Source: JAUWKC01 sp035529895
Lineage (GTDB): Bacteria; Planctomycetota; Phycisphaerae; Sedimentisphaerales; Anaerobacaceae
Assembly (NCBI GenBank): GCA_035529895.1
Contig: DATKVV010000058.1
Location: 12,557-76,556 of the forward strand
Length of the DNA stretch: 64,000 bases
Reading direction: 5' to 3'
The position numbers and the translations under genes were made by a program. Of this stretch, positions 43,742 to 52,610 are shown one piece after another (position 1 is the first letter of the stretch; every line of letters starts with the position of its first letter). Below the pieces are notes generated by a model that saw only the letters and a list, made by a program, of their open reading frames with translations, searched no databases and was not told the DNA's origin.

Positions 43742-45538
43742 ATGACTGCCGCTTTGATTAACTTTGTTCGCCGGTGTGTGAGCCTGTCCTGGCTGGCCGG
43801 GCCTATCTTTGACAAGGAGCTTCGCGTCTCCAGCCGGCGCAGGAGAAACTACGTCCTGCGATTCGTTTATCTGGCCGTGCTGACTGTCCTGCTGGTCCTC
43901 ATTTGGGTTGAAGTGGTGAGATACGGCGGCTCGGCTGTCTACCGGACCTCACGAATGGGCGAAGCCGGAAAAACCATTATCGCTTTCATCGTCTGGTTCC
44001 AGTTCTGCGCCACCCAGGTCGTTGCAGGCGTTATGCTCAGCACCTCCATCAGCGATGAAATCTACAACCGCACCCTCGGCCTGCTTATGACCACCCCCAT
44101 CAACAGCTTTCAGATAGTCATGGGCAAGCTGTTTAGCAAACTTTTGCAGTTGATTTTGCTCTTGGCCATAAGTCTGCCCCTTCTTGCCGTCGTCCGCGTC
44201 TTCGGCGGCGTGCCCTGGGATTATTTAATCTCCAGTCTTTGCATAACGCTTGCCACTGTCATTTTTGTCGGCTCGCTCAGCCTGTTTTTTTCCATATTCA
44301 CACGGAGGGCCTACGTTGTCATTATTATGACCGCCCTGACCGTGGGTGCGCTCTTCGTCATAGTACCACTTTTCACCACCATGGTATGGCAGGCCCTGGA
44401 CCTCCGCACCATCATACCGGAAAGAACTCTGGCAACTGTGATTCTACATCCTAATCCTTATGGCGCCCTGGCTTTCAATTCCGCGATGATGTTCAATCCG
44501 CGCGGAGGGACCGGCATGCCCGTTTTACTCTGGCCCCTGCATTGCGGCATAATGCTGGCCGCTTCAGCTCTCGTGTTGTCCTTGTCGGTAAGCCTGGTCC
44601 GCAAGGTTGCCCTTGCCCAGGCTGCCGGCCAGTCAGACATTTTCATGCGCAGGCGGCGCTCTCGCAGGCCTGCTTCCCCTCAAACCGCTGTCCGTGAGGA
44701 ATCGTCCGGCCCGGTCAGACACATAAACGGCCCCCCGGCCCTGTGGAAGGAGCTCCGGGCGCCAATCCTCCGACGCCACAAGCTTGCCGCCTCTGTAATA
44801 ATATGCGTTTGCCTTCTCGTGCTCTGTGCAAGCTACGGCCTTTGGGCACTTGAGGGCCACTTGGACGAGAAAGAAGTCCACATGCTGTATGTGACGATTT
44901 TTATGAGCGCCGGGATGCTGTTCACTATTGTCATTCCCGCCACCTGTATCACCTCCGAGAAGGAGTCCCGCTCCTGGCCCCTGCTGCTGGCTACTACCTT
45001 GAGCGACAACGAAATCCTGTTCGGCAAATTCATGGGCGTTTTTCGCCGCTGCCTGCCAATTTGGCTTTTCCTCTTCGGCCACCTGGCCCTGTTCACCATT
45101 GTCGGCTACATTCACCCTATCGCTATTTTGCAGATGGCCGTGTTAGTTATCTGGCTTATTACATTCCTTTCCTGCACCGGCCTGTACTTCAGCTCCCGCT
45201 TCAGACACACCACCACTGCGGTAATCATGAACTTTGCCCTGGCCGCGGTCATCTGGGGCCTTGTCCCGCTGCTGCTGTTCCTTGTCTTGAATGTCTTTCA
45301 CGCCGACCAGGACCTTGCCGAGACCTACATGGATACCAACCCCTTCGTCCATGCGCTGGCGCTCATCGATGCCACTGCCGGCAGCCGCAATGTGGGTTCT
45401 TATGACTGGGTGGGTATCGGCAGTCTCAGCGTATTTGAATCCACCTGCTGGATGTTGTTTTGCATGTTGGCCTATATCTCTGTCGGCTCTTTGTTTGCCT
45501 GGCGCGCCGGATGCCGATTAAGACGCAATATCTTTTGA
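43742..45538 (+). CDS. ABC-2-type permease, paralogue 3 of 3
   Basis: 598 residues; opening GPIFDKELRVSSRRRRNYVL, STSISDEIYNRTLGLLMTTP, mid-segment GPPALWKELRAP, and ITSEKESRSWPLLLATTLSD. Closer overall to paralogue 1 than to paralogue 2 in the second half (LFGHLALFTIVGYIHPIAIL against LAGHVVLFVSVGYIHPIAIV). It starts 16 bases after paralogue 2 and 21 bases before the next ATPase gene. Confidence 0.85.
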   Translation: MTAALINFVRRCVSLSWLAGPIFDKELRVSSRRRRNYVLRFVYLAVLTVLLVLIWVEVVRYGGSAVYRTSRMGEAGKTIIAFIVWFQFCATQVVAGVMLSTSISDEIYNRTLGLLMTTPINSFQIVMGKLFSKLLQLILLLAISLPLLAVVRVFGGVPWDYLISSLCITLATVIFVGSLSLFFSIFTRRAYVVIIMTALTVGALFVIVPLFTTMVWQALDLRTIIPERTLATVILHPNPYGALAFNSAMMFNPRGGTGMPVLLWPLHCGIMLAASALVLSLSVSLVRKVALAQAAGQSDIFMRRRRSRRPASPQTAVREESSGPVRHINGPPALWKELRAPILRRHKLAASVIICVCLLVLCASYGLWALEGHLDEKEVHMLYVTIFMSAGMLFTIVIPATCITSEKESRSWPLLLATTLSDNEILFGKFMGVFRRCLPIWLFLFGHLALFTIVGYIHPIAILQMAVLVIWLITFLSCTGLYFSSRFRHTTTAVIMNFALAAVIWGLVPLLLFLVLNVFHADQDLAETYMDTNPFVHALALIDATAGSRNVGSYDWVGIGSLSVFESTCWMLFCMLAYISVGSLFAWRAGCRLRRNIF

Positions 45539-45559
45539 TTTTGCTTTGAGTCACAAATT

Positions 45560-46672
45560 ATGGCTCGAATTCAGTTACAAAATGTTACCAAGGTTTTTGA
45601 GGGTAACGTCACGGCCGTGTCGAACCTTAGTCTTGACGTGCCCGACGGCCTGTTTATGGTTATCGTGGGGCCGAGCGGCTGCGGCAAAACCACAACCTTA
45701 AGAATGATTGCCGGCCTCGAAAAACCCACTGCCGGAAACATCTACATAGCGAATGCCCTTGTCAATAATGTCCCCCCGAAAGACCGTGACGTCGCTATGG
45801 TCTTTCAGAATTACGCTCTCTATCCCCACATGACCGTCTATCAGAATATGGCATTCGCCCTTAAGGTGCGAAGATTCCCGAAGGCCGAAATCAACCAAAA
45901 AGTCGCGGAAACCGCCGGGCTGCTCGGCATCGAACACCTGCTCGACCGAAAACCCAGCGCCCTCTCCGGCGGCCAGCGCCAAAGGGTCGCCCTCGGCAGA
46001 GCCATCGTACGGAACCCAAAGGCATTTCTCTTCGATGAGCCCCTGAGCAACCTCGACGCCAAACTGCGAGCGGCCATGCGCGCGGAACTCAAGGCCCTGC
46101 ACAAAAGGCTGCGGGCTGCCTCTATATATGTCACCCACGACCAGGCCGAGGCCATGACCCTCGGCGACCGGATTGCCGTTATGTGCGACGGTGTGCTTCA
46201 GCAGTCGGCCGCGCCCATGGAGGTTTATGAGAAACCTGCCAACAGATTTGTCGCCGGCTTTATCGGCTCACCGCCGATGAATTTCTTTATGGGCCGCCTG
46301 CAGTTCAATGACGATGCCGCCTGCTTTGTTATGGGCGATGAAACCATCACATTGCCTCAATGCTTAAAGAAAGTCCTGGCTGATTATCGCGACCGCGAAA
46401 TGGTTCTGGGTATCAGACCCGAGAGCCTCTCTCCGAATCAGTTTGCCGGCCAGCATAACAATACCATTTCCGCAAACGTTGAGATGATTGAGCCCCTCGG
46501 CGCCGCCACTCACTTCCACCTTACCAGCCGGACCGGCATACAATTTGTTGCCTGCTTCAATCCAAATATTAAACTGAACGTCACAGACGCGGTCAAAATA
46601 AATATCGATCTGCAAAAGGTCCACATTTTCGAGCCTGGAGAAACCGGAAAAAATGTCGTTCTCTCTGAATAA
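45560..46672 (+). CDS. MalK/UgpC-type ABC transporter ATPase
   Basis: A 370-residue ATPase of the sugar/polyol/iron importer group. Walker A is GPSGCGKTT, the signature is LSGGQRQRVALGRAIVR, and Walker B is AFLFDEPLSNLDAKLR, with VTHDQAEAMTLGDRIAVM. The C-terminal TOBE/OB domain (NRFVAGFIGSPPMNFFMG onward) is present. No import permease or binding protein is adjacent: the upstream permeases are ABC-2 exporters with their own ATPase. In some bacteria one such ATPase serves several importers, so it could energise the iron-type permease at 26913, but that is inference. Confidence 0.9.
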   Translation: MARIQLQNVTKVFEGNVTAVSNLSLDVPDGLFMVIVGPSGCGKTTTLRMIAGLEKPTAGNIYIANALVNNVPPKDRDVAMVFQNYALYPHMTVYQNMAFALKVRRFPKAEINQKVAETAGLLGIEHLLDRKPSALSGGQRQRVALGRAIVRNPKAFLFDEPLSNLDAKLRAAMRAELKALHKRLRAASIYVTHDQAEAMTLGDRIAVMCDGVLQQSAAPMEVYEKPANRFVAGFIGSPPMNFFMGRLQFNDDAACFVMGDETITLPQCLKKVLADYRDREMVLGIRPESLSPNQFAGQHNNTISANVEMIEPLGAATHFHLTSRTGIQFVACFNPNIKLNVTDAVKINIDLQKVHIFEPGETGKNVVLSE

Positions 46673-46678
46673 TGATGA

Positions 46679-46697
46679 GGCCTTGCGGCTTAAGGCC
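46679..46697. terminator. Weak hairpin after the MalK-type ATPase gene
   Basis: GGCCTT (46679-46684), seven bases, AAGGCC (46692-46697), seven bases after the stop codon. There is no T-run behind it, so a terminator role is only possible. Confidence 0.25.
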
Positions 46698-46845
46698 GGC
46701 GGGCAAAAGCCCAAGATTGAACAGACTATTTTCGCCGAGCTTATCTACAAATTGAACAAACTCATAGCGGACCGTTTCCCCGAGAACTCCGCGAAGCTCA
46801 GCAACCTGATTATCCGTAGACTCATTGCCCCTCCGTTGCCCGAAC

Positions 46846-46920
46846 TCGGGGCGACAGGAATTGAACCTGCGACCTCTTGCACCCCATGCAAGCGCGCTAG
46901 CCAAACTGCGCCACGCCCCG
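46846..46920 (-). tRNA. tRNA-Pro (GGG anticodon)
   Basis: Read on the minus strand the gene begins CGGGGCG, which pairs with CGCCCCG at the 3' end; the D arm has GCGC...GCGC, the anticodon stem is CTTGC/GCAAG around loop ATGGGGT (anticodon GGG), and the T arm has GCAGG TTCAATT CCTGT. Discriminator is A and CCA is not encoded. Upstream on the minus strand TTGTTT (46958-46963) and TAAAAT (46935-46940) are spaced by 17 bases, a reasonable promoter. Confidence 0.95.
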
Positions 46921-47061
46921 GTCTGACAAACAACATTTTAATACAAAACAGCCGGCAAAACAAATCCTTTTTTGGAAATTACCTGCCCCATTCTTGACGC
47001 GGTCTGCGCTTGATTTAACCGCCCAAATTGCTAAGATGGGACCCGGATGTTGGAGAACAAG
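46921..47061. promoter_or_regulatory. Divergent intergenic region between tRNA-Pro and the DUF1080 gene
   Basis: Holds the minus-strand tRNA promoter (46935-46963) and the start region of the DUF1080 lipoprotein. No plus-strand promoter is clear. Confidence 0.4.
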
Positions 47062-47781
47062 ATGCTTGAGCTTGCCAAAGAATCGGTGGTTAGAAGAACT
47101 TTGTCGTGTTTCAAATTACCGCTTTTGTGCTCAGCGGCCTCGCTGGTTCTTGCCGCTTGCTCGGCACAGAACCGGCCGAACAGGCCGCCGAAAGGATTCG
47201 AGTCCCTGTTCAACGGCAGCGACCTGACCGGCTGGAAACGACACGATAACCTGCCCGACCACGGTCTGGCCGGCAAGTGGTTCGTAGAAGATAACGCTAT
47301 CGTCGGCATACAGGACCCACCCGGGAAGGGCGGCTTCCTTACCACACTCCGACAATTCCGCGACTTCGAGCTCCTGCTCGAAACAAAAATCGACTGGCCC
47401 TTTGACAGCGGCGTCTTCCTCCGCATAGGTCCCGACGGTAAAAGCCACCAGGTCACTTTGGATTACAGGCCGGGCGGCGAAATCGGCGGAATCTATTGTC
47501 CCTGGACCCGCGGCTTCGTCCACCACTGTCCCGAAGGCATAAAATACTTCAAAAAGAACCAGTGGAACTGCTTAAGGATTGTTTGCCGGCGAGAACCGGC
47601 CCGAATTCAGGTCTGGCTTAACGAAACTCTCATCACCGACTTCCGCCACACCGCCGAAACGACATCAGGCATCCCCGAAGAAGGTACAATATGCCTGCAG
47701 GTCCACCCCGGCGGAAAAGGACACGAGAACTCGAAAGCCCGCTTCCGGAATATCTTTGTTCGCCGATTGACGCCTCACTAA
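47062..47781 (+). CDS. DUF1080 (3-keto-disaccharide hydrolase family) lipoprotein
   Basis: A 239-residue exported protein. The signal peptide ends in the lipobox LAAC. FESLFNGSDLTGWKRHD, GKWFVEDNAIVG and FELLLETKIDWPFDSGVFLR are the classic DUF1080 motifs of a concanavalin-like beta-sandwich. Family members act on glycans and often accompany Gfo/Idh/MocA enzymes like the one at 1667. ATG 47062 is chosen because GGAG lies six bases upstream; ATG 47047 is possible. It stands alone, so its substrate is unknown. Confidence 0.88.
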   Translation: MLELAKESVVRRTLSCFKLPLLCSAASLVLAACSAQNRPNRPPKGFESLFNGSDLTGWKRHDNLPDHGLAGKWFVEDNAIVGIQDPPGKGGFLTTLRQFRDFELLLETKIDWPFDSGVFLRIGPDGKSHQVTLDYRPGGEIGGIYCPWTRGFVHHCPEGIKYFKKNQWNCLRIVCRREPARIQVWLNETLITDFRHTAETTSGIPEEGTICLQVHPGGKGHENSKARFRNIFVRRLTPH

Positions 47782-47912
47782 CCTCGCCCGGCGCCAGCGG
47801 CAGGGCGGTATTCTCATCGTACCAGCCTACCCGGCCGACTCTGCCGCCTCGCCCTGCAATTGCAGCGGCCCCCCGGCGACCTCTGAGAATCACAAGGTTT
47901 TTTGGAAAAGAG

Positions 47913-47947
47913 TTGACAAAGTTAGAACCGCCTAACTATATTAGGCG
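47913..47947 (+). promoter_or_regulatory. Promoter and iron-box operator of the DtxR-family gene
   Basis: TTGACA (47913-47918) and TATATT (47937-47942) are spaced by 18 bases. Between them AGTTAG-N6-CTAACT (47920-47937) forms an inverted repeat, and a second one, CGCCTAA-N5-TTAGGCG (47929-47947), overlaps it across the -10 box. The TTAG/CTAA words match known DtxR/IdeR boxes. Binding here would block transcription, so the regulator probably represses itself when iron is plentiful. Confidence 0.65.
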
Positions 47948-47980
47948 TATTGAATATATGTGAGAGACTAAAAAGCTTTT

Positions 47981-48439
47981 ATGGCCGGAGCAAAGGACAA
48001 TAATTTAAGCGCGTCTTTGGAAGACTACCTCGAGGCTATCTATAATCTCGCTGCCGAATCGAAGGTCGCGCGCAGCAAGGACATAGCAAAATTGCTCAGT
48101 GTGGCGAAGCCTTCGGTTACCGGCGCGCTGCAAATTCTCAGAAAAAAGGGCCTCGCTAACTACGAAGCGTACGGTTTCGTTACGCTCACCGGCGCCGGCC
48201 GGGCCGCCGCTGCGGAAATCGCCCGCAAACACGAGATCTTGAAGTCTTTCCTGACCGACGTATTAGGTATTGAGCCGGGCCTCGCCCAACGGGCTGCGTG
48301 CAAAGCCGAACATACTCTCGGCCCTAAGGTCATTTCGCGGCTTCTCGGATTCATCGAGTTTGTCGGTAACGAAAACGACAGCGGCTACGATTTGGCCGGT
48401 AAATTCAAGAAATACTATGCCAGGAAACGTACAAGATAA
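47981..48439 (+). CDS. DtxR/MntR-family metal-dependent repressor
   Basis: A 152-residue repressor. SLEDYLEAIYNLAAE opens the winged helix; SKDIAKLLSVAKPSVTGALQ is the recognition helix region, and the dimer/metal domain follows (HEILKSFLTDVLGIEP, CKAEHTLGPKVISRL), with His/Glu/Cys ligands as in the family. There is no SH3 third domain, as in MntR-size members. Its own promoter and that of feoB carry the same inverted repeat, and feoA lies three bases downstream, so Fe(II) is a likelier effector than Mn(II). Confidence 0.88.
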   Translation: MAGAKDNNLSASLEDYLEAIYNLAAESKVARSKDIAKLLSVAKPSVTGALQILRKKGLANYEAYGFVTLTGAGRAAAAEIARKHEILKSFLTDVLGIEPGLAQRAACKAEHTLGPKVISRLLGFIEFVGNENDSGYDLAGKFKKYYARKRTR

Positions 48440-48442
48440 ATT

Positions 48443-48688
48443 ATGGACCGAAATGTGGAAAACAAGCCGCCAAGGCCACTGTCAATGGTCAAGGCCGGAG
48501 AAACAGTCAAGCTGACCCGTGTGAATGCCGGCCGCGGTTTGAATATACGACTGGCCTCCATGGGTCTTCTGCCAAACGTGACCCTAACCGTAGTAACCAA
48601 CGGCCATCCGGGACCGTTTGTCATATCTGTCAAGGACTCGAAGATGGTATTGGGCAGGGGGGTCGCTGATAAGATTATGGTATCGTAG
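48443..48688 (+). CDS. feoA: Ferrous iron transport protein A
   Basis: An 81-residue SH3-like protein. LSMVKAGETVKLTRVNAGRG and RLASMGLLPNVTLTVV are the FeoA core, ending GRGVADKIMV. It starts three bases after the DtxR-family stop, so the two are co-transcribed. FeoA supports FeoB at the cytoplasmic face. Confidence 0.9.
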   Translation: MDRNVENKPPRPLSMVKAGETVKLTRVNAGRGLNIRLASMGLLPNVTLTVVTNGHPGPFVISVKDSKMVLGRGVADKIMVS

Positions 48689-48724
48689 AACCCGGCAGTT
48701 CAGCCCGTGTTTTTTTGCTTACAT

Positions 48725-48742
48725 AGTTAGCCGGTCCTAACT
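48725..48742 (+). promoter_or_regulatory. Iron-box operator upstream of feoB
   Basis: AGTTAG, six bases, CTAACT: the same half-sites and spacing as the site at 47920-47937 in front of the regulator gene. It lies 20 bases before the feoB start. TTGCTT (48715-48720) could be a -35 box, but the -10 is weak. A separate regulated feoB transcript is likely. Confidence 0.6.
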
Positions 48743-48761
48743 TTATGGAAAAAGTCTCAAT

Positions 48762-50825
48762 ATGGAAAGAATAATCGTCGCCCTCGCCGGCAATCCCAAC
48801 AGCGGCAAAACCACAATATTTAATATGCTCACCGGCGCCCGTCAACATGTCGGCAACTACCCCGGCGTGACAGTGGAAAAGAAGGAGGGCCTGTGCAGAT
48901 ACAACGACTGTGAAATAACCTTTGTCGATTTGCCGGGCGCCTACAGCCTCACCGCTTATTCTATCGAGGAGCTTGTCGCCCGCAACTTCATTGTCGACCA
49001 GCGCCCCGACGTTGTCGTTGACGTCGTCGATGCCTCCAATATCGAGCGCAATCTGTACCTGGCCATTCAGCTTATTGAGATGGATGTCCCTCTGGTTTTG
49101 GCTTTTAATATGAGCGACCTTGCAAAGCAAAGAGGGTTGGTTTTCGACATCGACCAGCTTTCGAGGCTTCTCAAAGCTGCGATTGTCCCCACTGTCGGCC
49201 ACAAAGAAAAGGGCAGGTCCGAACTGCTCGACGCCATTCTCGACACCGCCCGGCAGCGAAAAAGAGAGCGCACTCACAAGGTAAATTACGGAGAAGAAAT
49301 TGAGCAAGAGCTGGGAAAAATCGAGACCCTGGTTGTTGCCGGCGAGCCGCAGTTGGCACAAAAATATGGCTCACGATGGCTGGCCGTAAAACTCCTTGAG
49401 CAGGACAGTGACATAACCGCCAGACTCAACAGCAAAGAACTTCTGAGCACCATCAACGCCAGTGCCGACCACCTCAGGAGTATCTACGCCGAAGAGCCGG
49501 AAATAATAATGGCGGACCGCCGCTACGGTTTCATCTCCGGCGCATGCCATGAAACCATCAAGAGCACCGTGGAATCGCGCCATACCACCAGCGACCTGAT
49601 CGACGCCGTAGTGACAAACCGTTTCCTCGGACTGCCCATCTTTCTGTTGCTGATGTACCTCGTATTCCTGCTTACCTTCAAGCTCGGCGAATACCCGATG
49701 GCCTGCCTCGAGCAGTTATTTGCCTGGGCAGCCAAAGCGATAGCCGGTCTTTGGCCGGCAGGGGGGGAAAGCTGGCTGAAATCCCTCCTCGTTGACGGCA
49801 TAATCGGCGGCGTCGGCGGCGTCCTGGCCTTCTTGCCCAATATCCTCCTGCTGTTTCTGGCAATTGCCTTCCTCGAAGACTCCGGCTACATGGCCCGCGC
49901 AGCCTTTGTCATGGACCGGGTAATGCACAAAATCGGCCTCCACGGCAAGAGCTTCATACCAATGCTCATCGGCTTCGGCTGTTCCGTCCCCGCCATTATG
50001 GCCGCCCGCATCCTCGAGAACCATCGCAACCAGCTTACTACCATAATGGTGATACCCTTAATGAGCTGCGGCGCAAGGCTGACTATTTACGCACTGATAA
50101 TACCGGCTTTCTTTGCCGAAAAATGGCGCGGCCCTATGCTCTGGCTCATCTACCTGATTGGAATCATTTTAGCAATTATCTGTGCCAGGCTCTTGCGCCT
50201 GACTTTGTTCAGGGGCGAAACCACTCCATTCGTTATGGAATTGCCCCCTTATCGCATGCCCACTCTGAAATCTGTTTGTATCCACATGTGGCAGAGGGGC
50301 TGGATGTACCTGCGGAAGGCCGGCACCGTAATCCTCGGCATATCAATCATACTCTGGGCGGCGATGAGCTATCCCAAACCCGCCGGCCACTCACTCGAAG
50401 GTCTAAGCCCCGACGAAATCCACCGAATCAGATTGGAGCACTCTTTGGTCGGCAGCGCAGGGCGCGCAATAGAGCCGGTCCTGAGACCCCTCGGCTTTGA
50501 CTGGAAAATCGGAACCGCCCTCATCGGCGCCGCCGCCGCAAAAGAAGTATTCGTCTCGCAGCTGGCGATAGCCTATGCCGTAGGCGGCGACGATGAAGGT
50601 CCGCACACCTTGCGCGAAAAATTGCAGGCCGATTACACACCTTTGACCGGCTTCTGTATCATGCTCTTTTGCCTGATTTACGCCCCCTGCGTCGCTACGG
50701 TCGCCATTACCAGACACGAGACTAATTCCTGGTCCTGGGCCCTCTTCCAGTTCTTCGCCCTGACTGCTTTGGCTTACGTCCTGACCTTCATCGTCTATCA
50801 AATCGGCAGCTTTGCAGTCGCCTGA
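48762..50825 (+). CDS. feoB: Ferrous iron transporter B
   Basis: A 687-residue membrane Fe(II) transporter with an N-terminal G domain. G1 is GNPNSGKT (10-17), G2 lies in GNYPGVTVEKKEG, G3 is DLPGAYSL, and G4 is NMSD. A helical spacer follows and then about ten membrane helices with EDSGYMARAAFVMDR and the gate cysteine motif GFGCSVPAIMAAR. It is shorter than E. coli FeoB at the C-terminus. It has its own iron-box operator. Confidence 0.95.
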   Translation: MERIIVALAGNPNSGKTTIFNMLTGARQHVGNYPGVTVEKKEGLCRYNDCEITFVDLPGAYSLTAYSIEELVARNFIVDQRPDVVVDVVDASNIERNLYLAIQLIEMDVPLVLAFNMSDLAKQRGLVFDIDQLSRLLKAAIVPTVGHKEKGRSELLDAILDTARQRKRERTHKVNYGEEIEQELGKIETLVVAGEPQLAQKYGSRWLAVKLLEQDSDITARLNSKELLSTINASADHLRSIYAEEPEIIMADRRYGFISGACHETIKSTVESRHTTSDLIDAVVTNRFLGLPIFLLLMYLVFLLTFKLGEYPMACLEQLFAWAAKAIAGLWPAGGESWLKSLLVDGIIGGVGGVLAFLPNILLLFLAIAFLEDSGYMARAAFVMDRVMHKIGLHGKSFIPMLIGFGCSVPAIMAARILENHRNQLTTIMVIPLMSCGARLTIYALIIPAFFAEKWRGPMLWLIYLIGIILAIICARLLRLTLFRGETTPFVMELPPYRMPTLKSVCIHMWQRGWMYLRKAGTVILGISIILWAAMSYPKPAGHSLEGLSPDEIHRIRLEHSLVGSAGRAIEPVLRPLGFDWKIGTALIGAAAAKEVFVSQLAIAYAVGGDDEGPHTLREKLQADYTPLTGFCIMLFCLIYAPCVATVAITRHETNSWSWALFQFFALTALAYVLTFIVYQIGSFAVA

Positions 50826-51080
50826 AAATATGTATTTTTCTGTCAAATCTTGACAGTATTAACTCGTGCTCCGGGCTGAAGAGCCGCCAGAGCGACCTTT
50901 CAGCATAATTCTCTCCGCAGGAACCCTCCACAGTCCTATCGCGTTTATTACTGAAAAGCGATTGACTGCCTGTTGCCGCTCTGTTAGGATTGTTGAGTCC
51001 GAGTGCACGGAAATGAAAGGACCTCTTGGCACAGGGGACAATAGATTCTTATACGGAGTTGTGGAGTAAAAACTGACAAT
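50826..51080. other. Intergenic region between feoB and the polysaccharide locus
   Basis: About 255 bases with no supported gene. An inverted repeat CTGTCAA-ATC-TTGACAG (50840-50856) lies 14 bases after feoB. It could be a weak terminator or a regulator site; no T-run follows. The promoter of the polysaccharide operon is probably in the right half, but I cannot mark one with confidence. Confidence 0.45.
50840..50856. repeat. Perfect 7-bp inverted repeat after feoB
   Basis: CTGTCAA (50840-50846), three bases, TTGACAG (50850-50856), after a short T-run. Short stem and loop. Confidence 0.5.
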
Positions 51081-52313
51081 ATGGGACACCCACAAGAAAG
51101 CGGTTTGGAGAGCCAATCGCACCAAAAACATATAGCGGAAAAAGAAATAATTTATGAGGACGAAATAAACTTAATAGACTACCTGCGAGTTCTTTGGAGA
51201 CGCAAGTACTTCATTTCACTCGGGTCTGTCTTGCCGGCATTGCTGGCCGGCCTAATCCTTTTCTTTTTGCCCGGCACGTTCAGAGTAACTTATGTCTATG
51301 ATGTCACAGACCGGGACAGCGGCGATGTGGCAAACTGGAATCTGGACAAGCGAAACTATGATGTGCTGCTCAACAGATTCTACAGCGCAGAAAATATAAA
51401 CAGGATTGCTGATAAGCTGCGTCAAAGCGCTCTCGACAGGTATGCTGAGCAGCTAAACAAGGCTGCTACTGGGGAAGACTTGAAAAGGTTTGTGGAATTT
51501 GAGGTTTGGCCGGAATATACGGACCTTTCCAGGGCAGATGCAGCCGACGCGGCACAATTGGAGGAAATCAGGCAATTAAAGGCTCATTTGCTCAGGATGA
51601 CAATTACCGCCTGTTCCGAGAGCGATTGCGCGAAAACAGCCTTGGTGGTAAGGGACAATTTTGAGAATCTGATTCCTGTGTATTCGGTGGCGGACACGGC
51701 GGTTAACACCATAATAGACTACAAGACCAGGATGGCCCGCATTGAAGAAAACCGATTCAGCATGGAACTCGGCTTGAAGACAAACAGGTCGATTTTGGCA
51801 AAGTTGAAGAGTCTAAAAACAGGCGCTGTGGATACCAACGACGGTAACGTCGTGCTGCAGTTTAACGGCGGTGGCAGAGATGAATATTCGCCTCTGATGT
51901 CCCGGATACAAATGGCAGAGTCAAAGGTTGCAGAGCTTGAAGAAAATATCAGGGCGGATGAGGCCAAGTACGACTATTACAAGGATTTGTTAAGCTTAAA
52001 CGAAAGGGTCCTGGGCGAGTTGAAGAACAAAGAGTCCTCCTGCTATACAATGCAGCAATTCCGGTCGTTTCTGGCTGATTTAGCCGACAGTTACAACGAA
52101 AAGGACTTGAAGGACTACTTGAGCTCGTACATCAAAAAGGTGGAAAACAGAATATCCGTCAGCACTCCGGTAACAGACAAGGCCAATATATATCCGGTTC
52201 CTAAGAACACTGTCAGAAAGAGTGCCATTGTATTTGCAGTGTGCTTGATGATATCCGTACTTGTCGCCTTCTTAATAGAAGGGCTCCAAAAAAGCGAGGC
52301 TGGAGTTTCGTAG
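51081..52313 (+). CDS. Wzz-family chain-length/polysaccharide co-polymerase
   Basis: A 410-residue inner-membrane protein: N-terminal segment INLIDYLRVLWRRKYFI (the Wzz motif) leading into helix 1 (LPALLAGLILFFLPG), a long periplasmic coiled-coil region (RIQMAESKVAELEENI), and helix 2 near the C-terminus (AIVFAVCLMISVLVAFL). There is no cytoplasmic tyrosine-kinase domain. ATG 51081 is the start. It opens the polysaccharide locus and probably sets polymer length with the polymerase at 56720. Confidence 0.85.
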   Translation: MGHPQESGLESQSHQKHIAEKEIIYEDEINLIDYLRVLWRRKYFISLGSVLPALLAGLILFFLPGTFRVTYVYDVTDRDSGDVANWNLDKRNYDVLLNRFYSAENINRIADKLRQSALDRYAEQLNKAATGEDLKRFVEFEVWPEYTDLSRADAADAAQLEEIRQLKAHLLRMTITACSESDCAKTALVVRDNFENLIPVYSVADTAVNTIIDYKTRMARIEENRFSMELGLKTNRSILAKLKSLKTGAVDTNDGNVVLQFNGGGRDEYSPLMSRIQMAESKVAELEENIRADEAKYDYYKDLLSLNERVLGELKNKESSCYTMQQFRSFLADLADSYNEKDLKDYLSSYIKKVENRISVSTPVTDKANIYPVPKNTVRKSAIVFAVCLMISVLVAFLIEGLQKSEAGVS

Positions 52314-52610
52314 GAGTTTCAACGGGTGAATGGCTATCGTTCTTGTTAACGGCTCAACAGGAACGAGGCGTAGCAGGCGGTTTTGTGGTCGCAGGTATTT
52401 CTCCGGAAAAACTCGCGCCTGCAACCCACGGGGACGGAGTGTGAAAAGGCTCTTTGTACATGCAGGCTCAGCGAAAACGAACTGGCGATACGTTGAGTGC
52501 GGCAGGTTGCTTCAGGCCGGCTCCGGCATGGTTCCCTGAGTACTCTGTGCCTTTGGTGTCCTGCAATGATGTGTCATCCGGGAGAACGAAGCCCGGTCGG
52601 CATCACGAGC
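52314..52610. other. Poorly coding 297-base gap in the polysaccharide locus
   Basis: Short open frames cross this region in more than one frame, none with a recognisable product or ribosome-binding site. The gap is unusually long for this tightly packed locus and may hold remains of a lost gene or an internal regulatory leader. Confidence 0.35.

Noticed and set aside
46745..46963. Minus-strand frame with VQEVAGSIPVAPSS
   Set aside because: It reads through tRNA-Pro (46846-46920) on the same strand; it is the usual spurious tRNA translation.
46653..46997. Plus-strand 114-codon frame after the MalK-type ATPase gene
   Set aside because: The first 60 codons look mildly protein-like, but the frame overlaps the ATPase end, has no good ribosome-binding site, and runs antisense through tRNA-Pro, so I do not call it.
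52330..52539. Short frame before the flippase gene (MAIVLVNGSTG...)
   Set aside because: Arg-rich, compositionally unlike neighbouring products, no recognisable domain; a competing frame covers the same bases.
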